A stretch of 64,000 nt of DNA. Origin: Ruminococcus sp. Lineage in GTDB: Bacteria > Bacillota > Clostridia > Oscillospirales > Ruminococcaceae. Location: the NCBI GenBank assembly GCA_029062165.1, contig JAIDQQ010000023.1, forward strand, positions 338,468 to 402,467, read 5' to 3'. The notes beneath the pieces are model-generated. The model searched no databases and had not been told where the DNA came from. It saw nothing but the letters and a program-made list of their open reading frames with translations. Positions 61,740 through 64,000 of the stretch are shown in pieces (within the stretch, counting starts at the first letter, position 1; each line of letters starts with the position of its first letter). Made by a program: the position numbers and the translations under genes.

Positions 61740-61768
61740 TTGAAATTTCTGTATTAAGTTGTTATAAT
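61740..61768 (+). promoter_or_regulatory. Promoter of the lipoprotein gene
   Basis: TTGAAA (61740-61745), 17-nt spacer, TATAAT (61763-61768). Confidence 0.8.
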
Positions 61769-61793
61769 TTAACTATCAAAGGGGGAAAATACT

Positions 61794-62345
61794 ATGTTAA
61801 AAAAAATCGGATATATATTTCTGACCGTTTTTACTGTACTTTCATTTGTGGCTTGCGGTAAGGAAAAGGAAATCCATACAGTACAATCACCGGAGCAGGA
61901 GCTTATGTTTCTTTTGACATATGATAACTGGTCAGAAGAAGAAATACATTCAGCGTCGTTGATTACTACGGACGGAAAACACATCGGAGTACCGGATAAT
62001 CTTCTGGGAGAAAACGGCGAAATGGGCGACGACTGGGCAGAACAATTAATACAGTTATCAGAAAATACTCTTGTTGAATGTACACTACCGGAAAATGACC
62101 TTGCGGTTATGTATGAGTTCGTGAACAGTGCGGAAATAGAAGATGTTCCTGTTTTCAAGGAATATGCTGAAACGGTTTATGATGTCGGATTTAATACATT
62201 ATATCTTCTGAAAAAAACAGACGGTATTTATACACAGCAGAAATTATGTGTTTCCGGACAGACCAACGAATATATTAATGATGATAAAGTTATAGATTTC
62301 TGTAATTTTATGAGTGAAAATAATTACTTTATTATGAATTGGTGA
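61794..62345 (+). CDS. Lipoprotein of unknown function, 183 aa
   Basis: The signal peptide MLKKIGYIFLTVFTVLSFVAC ends in a lipobox-like SFVAC (lipidated Cys at residue 21). The remaining 160 residues have no family I recognise; they are acidic, with a mixed alpha/beta pattern (PVFKEYAETVYDVGFNTLYLLKK). GGGGGAAA precedes the ATG. It lies upstream of the glycosidase, in the same direction. Confidence 0.8.
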   Translation: MLKKIGYIFLTVFTVLSFVACGKEKEIHTVQSPEQELMFLLTYDNWSEEEIHSASLITTDGKHIGVPDNLLGENGEMGDDWAEQLIQLSENTLVECTLPENDLAVMYEFVNSAEIEDVPVFKEYAETVYDVGFNTLYLLKKTDGIYTQQKLCVSGQTNEYINDDKVIDFCNFMSENNYFIMNW

Positions 62346-62375
62346 AATAATTATATATCAGGAGGTTTTTTTTAA

Positions 62376-64000
62376 ATGAAAACACTTGACTGGAGCAGAT
62401 ACCTTGAAAAAGCCGTACAGGTTGCTTCCGAAGGTATCGTAATGCTTGAAAACAATAATAACACCCTACCGCTTGACAGTAGTAAACCTGTAGCGATATT
62501 CGGCAGAATACAGTTACACTACTATAAAAGCGGTACTGGTTCAGGTGGTATGGTCAATGTATCGAAAGTCACCGGCATAACCGACGGTCTCATTGAAGCC
62601 GGTATCGAAATTGATACGGAATTACTTGACATCTATAAGAAGTGGGACGAGCTTAACCCATACGATATGGGAGCAGGCTGGGGTAATGAACCGTGGTCAC
62701 AGGTGGAAATGCCTATTGATACCGAAACTGTCCGGAAATCCGCAGAAAAATGCGATACGGCTATAGTAATAATCGGACGTACCGCCGGTGAGGAACAGGA
62801 TTCAAAAGTTGAAGAGGGTTCTTACCTGCTCACAGATGCGGAAAATGATATGTTGGAAAAAGTCCGTAATGAGTTTAAGAAAGTAGTAGTTTTATTGAAC
62901 GTCGGCGGAATTATAGATATGTCTTTTGTCGATAAGTATAAACCCGATGCCGTGCTGTACGTATGGCAGGGTGGTATGACCGGCGGTACAGGTGTAGCAA
63001 ATGTTCTGACCGGAAAAATAAGTCCATGTGGAAAACTTCCCGACACTATTGCATATAGAATAAATGACTATCATTACGTTCGTGACTTTGGCGGTAAGGA
63101 AAGAAATTTCTATTGTGAGGATATTTACGTAGGTTACAGATTTTTTGAGACTTTTGCAAGGATAGCGGTGCGTTATCCTTTCGGTTACGGACTTTCATAT
63201 ACTGATTTTAAAATAACTTTAAAGGAAAAAATATATAATGATGATTCAGTAACCTTGCGTGTGAAAGTCACCAATACCGGAAGTTACAGCGGTAAGGAAG
63301 TTGTACAGGTCTATTGCAGACAGCCACAAGGTGAACTTGGTAAACCGGCAAAAGTATTATGCGGTTTCGCTAAAACAAAGACCCTTGCACCGTCTGAAAG
63401 TCAGATACTTGAAATAAAAGTAAACTATTATGATGTTGCGTCTTATGACGATTCGGGAGTGACCGGACACAGATTCTGTTGGGTGCTTGAAAAAGGTCAA
63501 TATAAATTTTGGGTCGGCAACAGCGTAAGAAACACAAAAATCGTTTGTTCCTGCAACATTGAGGAAACTAAAGTTTTACAGAAATGCTCTCAGGCTATGC
63601 CACCTGTTATTGCTTTCGAGAGAATAAAGCCAGTACATACCGAAAAATGCCGTATGCTTATTACCGAAAATGTACCGTTGATTGAATATGACGAAAATCA
63701 AAGAAGAATTGAAAATCTTCCGGCAGAAATAGAATATACTGGTGATAAGGGTATCAAATTATCGGACGTTAAAAACGGTACACACTCAATGACGGAATTT
63801 ATAGCACAGTTTTCAGATTATGACTTGTCGTGTATAATTCGTGGCGAGGGTATGGGAAGTCCGAAAGTTACAGCCGGTACGGCGTCGGCATTTGGTGGAA
63901 TTTCTGAAAATCTTGAAAAATTCGGAATCCCTGCCGGTTGTTGCAGTGATGGACCGTCCGGAATGAGACTTGATTGTGGTACAAAAGCATTCAGCCTGCC
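62376..64000 (+). CDS. GH3 beta-glucosidase, circularly permuted domain order, 3' end missing
   Basis: An open frame of 541 codons runs from the ATG at 62376 (CAGGAGG upstream) off the right edge. Domain order is reversed: the GH3 C-terminal domain first (VASEGIVMLENNNNTLPL, AIVIIGRTAGEEQDS, LPDTIAYRINDYHY), then a fibronectin-III-like domain (VTNTGSYSGKEVVQVYCRQP), then the start of the N-terminal TIM barrel (GIPAGCCSDGPSGMRLDCG, the DGP substrate-binding region). This permuted order is known for Ruminococcus albus and Butyrivibrio enzymes. No signal peptide, so cytoplasmic. The catalytic nucleophile Asp lies beyond the window. Confidence 0.92.
   Translation, partial: MKTLDWSRYLEKAVQVASEGIVMLENNNNTLPLDSSKPVAIFGRIQLHYYKSGTGSGGMVNVSKVTGITDGLIEAGIEIDTELLDIYKKWDELNPYDMGAGWGNEPWSQVEMPIDTETVRKSAEKCDTAIVIIGRTAGEEQDSKVEEGSYLLTDAENDMLEKVRNEFKKVVVLLNVGGIIDMSFVDKYKPDAVLYVWQGGMTGGTGVANVLTGKISPCGKLPDTIAYRINDYHYVRDFGGKERNFYCEDIYVGYRFFETFARIAVRYPFGYGLSYTDFKITLKEKIYNDDSVTLRVKVTNTGSYSGKEVVQVYCRQPQGELGKPAKVLCGFAKTKTLAPSESQILEIKVNYYDVASYDDSGVTGHRFCWVLEKGQYKFWVGNSVRNTKIVCSCNIEETKVLQKCSQAMPPVIAFERIKPVHTEKCRMLITENVPLIEYDENQRRIENLPAEIEYTGDKGIKLSDVKNGTHSMTEFIAQFSDYDLSCIIRGEGMGSPKVTAGTASAFGGISENLEKFGIPAGCCSDGPSGMRLDCGTKAFSL

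Noticed and set aside
1..64000. tRNA or rRNA genes
   Set aside because: I scanned for T-loop-like GGTTCRANYCC blocks and rRNA signatures and saw none, though this was by eye and a covariance search would be decisive.

Overview
The window looks like a chromosomal piece of an anaerobic low-GC gut or rumen Firmicute, most likely a Ruminococcus or close relative. The evidence is a dockerin-tagged secreted protease, a circularly permuted family 3 glycosidase of the kind known from Ruminococcus and Butyrivibrio, a complete spoIIIAA-AH endosporulation operon, and the order asp23-nusB-ispA-dxs-tlyA-nadK-argR-recN. The species assignment is inference. No tRNA, rRNA or CRISPR array was recognised.

Layout. 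1-1.8 kb: the start of a cytidylate-kinase-like gene and a NhaD/ArsB-type permease, both minus. 1.9-6.4 kb: a stripped-down Mu-like transposable element. It carries Cro/Ner-like HTH, MuA-type DDE transposase, MuB-type ATPase and a small HTH gene on minus, and a CI-type repressor plus ImmA/IrrE metallopeptidase on plus, around a shared operator. 6.4-6.8 kb: repeat-rich non-coding DNA with a possible phage-replication-gene relic. 6.8-8.7 kb: a sugar-binding-domain/GGDEF protein. 8.8-13.5 kb: a lysine-biosynthesis operon (asd, GNAT, dapA, membrane protein, dapB, thioesterase) behind a lysine riboswitch, all minus.

13.5-21.4 kb (plus): tgt, PAS protein, orphan HsdS, queA, HAD phosphatase, phosphoesterase, a small unknown gene, then an unusual TIM-barrel/acyl-CoA-synthetase fusion with its own promoter. 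21.5-25.5 kb: papain-like dockerin protease overlapping a secreted double-HhH (ComEA-like) protein. 25.6-29.7 kb: a carbohydrate ABC importer preceded by a roughly 240-nt unassigned leader RNA. 29.7-34.4 kb: spoIIIAA-AH. 34.4-43.4 kb: asp23, nusB, a TsaD/Kae1 paralog, ispA, dxs, tlyA, nadK, argR, recN and a histidine phosphatase. 43.3-48.1 kb: GH42 beta-galactosidase, a half-size orphan HsdS, dtd and a penicillin-binding transpeptidase.

48.1-49.4 kb (minus): an SPFH protein, a ribbon-helix-helix protein and a 29-residue membrane microprotein. 49.5-53.2 kb: alaS, HIT protein, phosphoribosyltransferase. 53.2-61.3 kb: AT-rich unknown gene, ComEC, holA, rnmV, then an MBOAT/DHHW acyltransferase-like pair that has lost its signature histidines, an SDR and a membrane protein. 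61.3-64 kb: a DUF2325 gene under twin operators, a lipoprotein, and a GH3 glycosidase running off the end.

The housekeeping blocks are tightly packed, with many 4-nt or longer overlaps. Several sigma-A-type promoters with 17-nt spacers and several hairpin terminators can be read directly. Interest concentrates in the Mu-like mini-element, the TIM-barrel/synthetase fusion, the coordinately degenerate MBOAT/DHHW pair, the two stray HsdS genes, the structured leader of the sugar importer, and the SPFH/RHH/microprotein operon.
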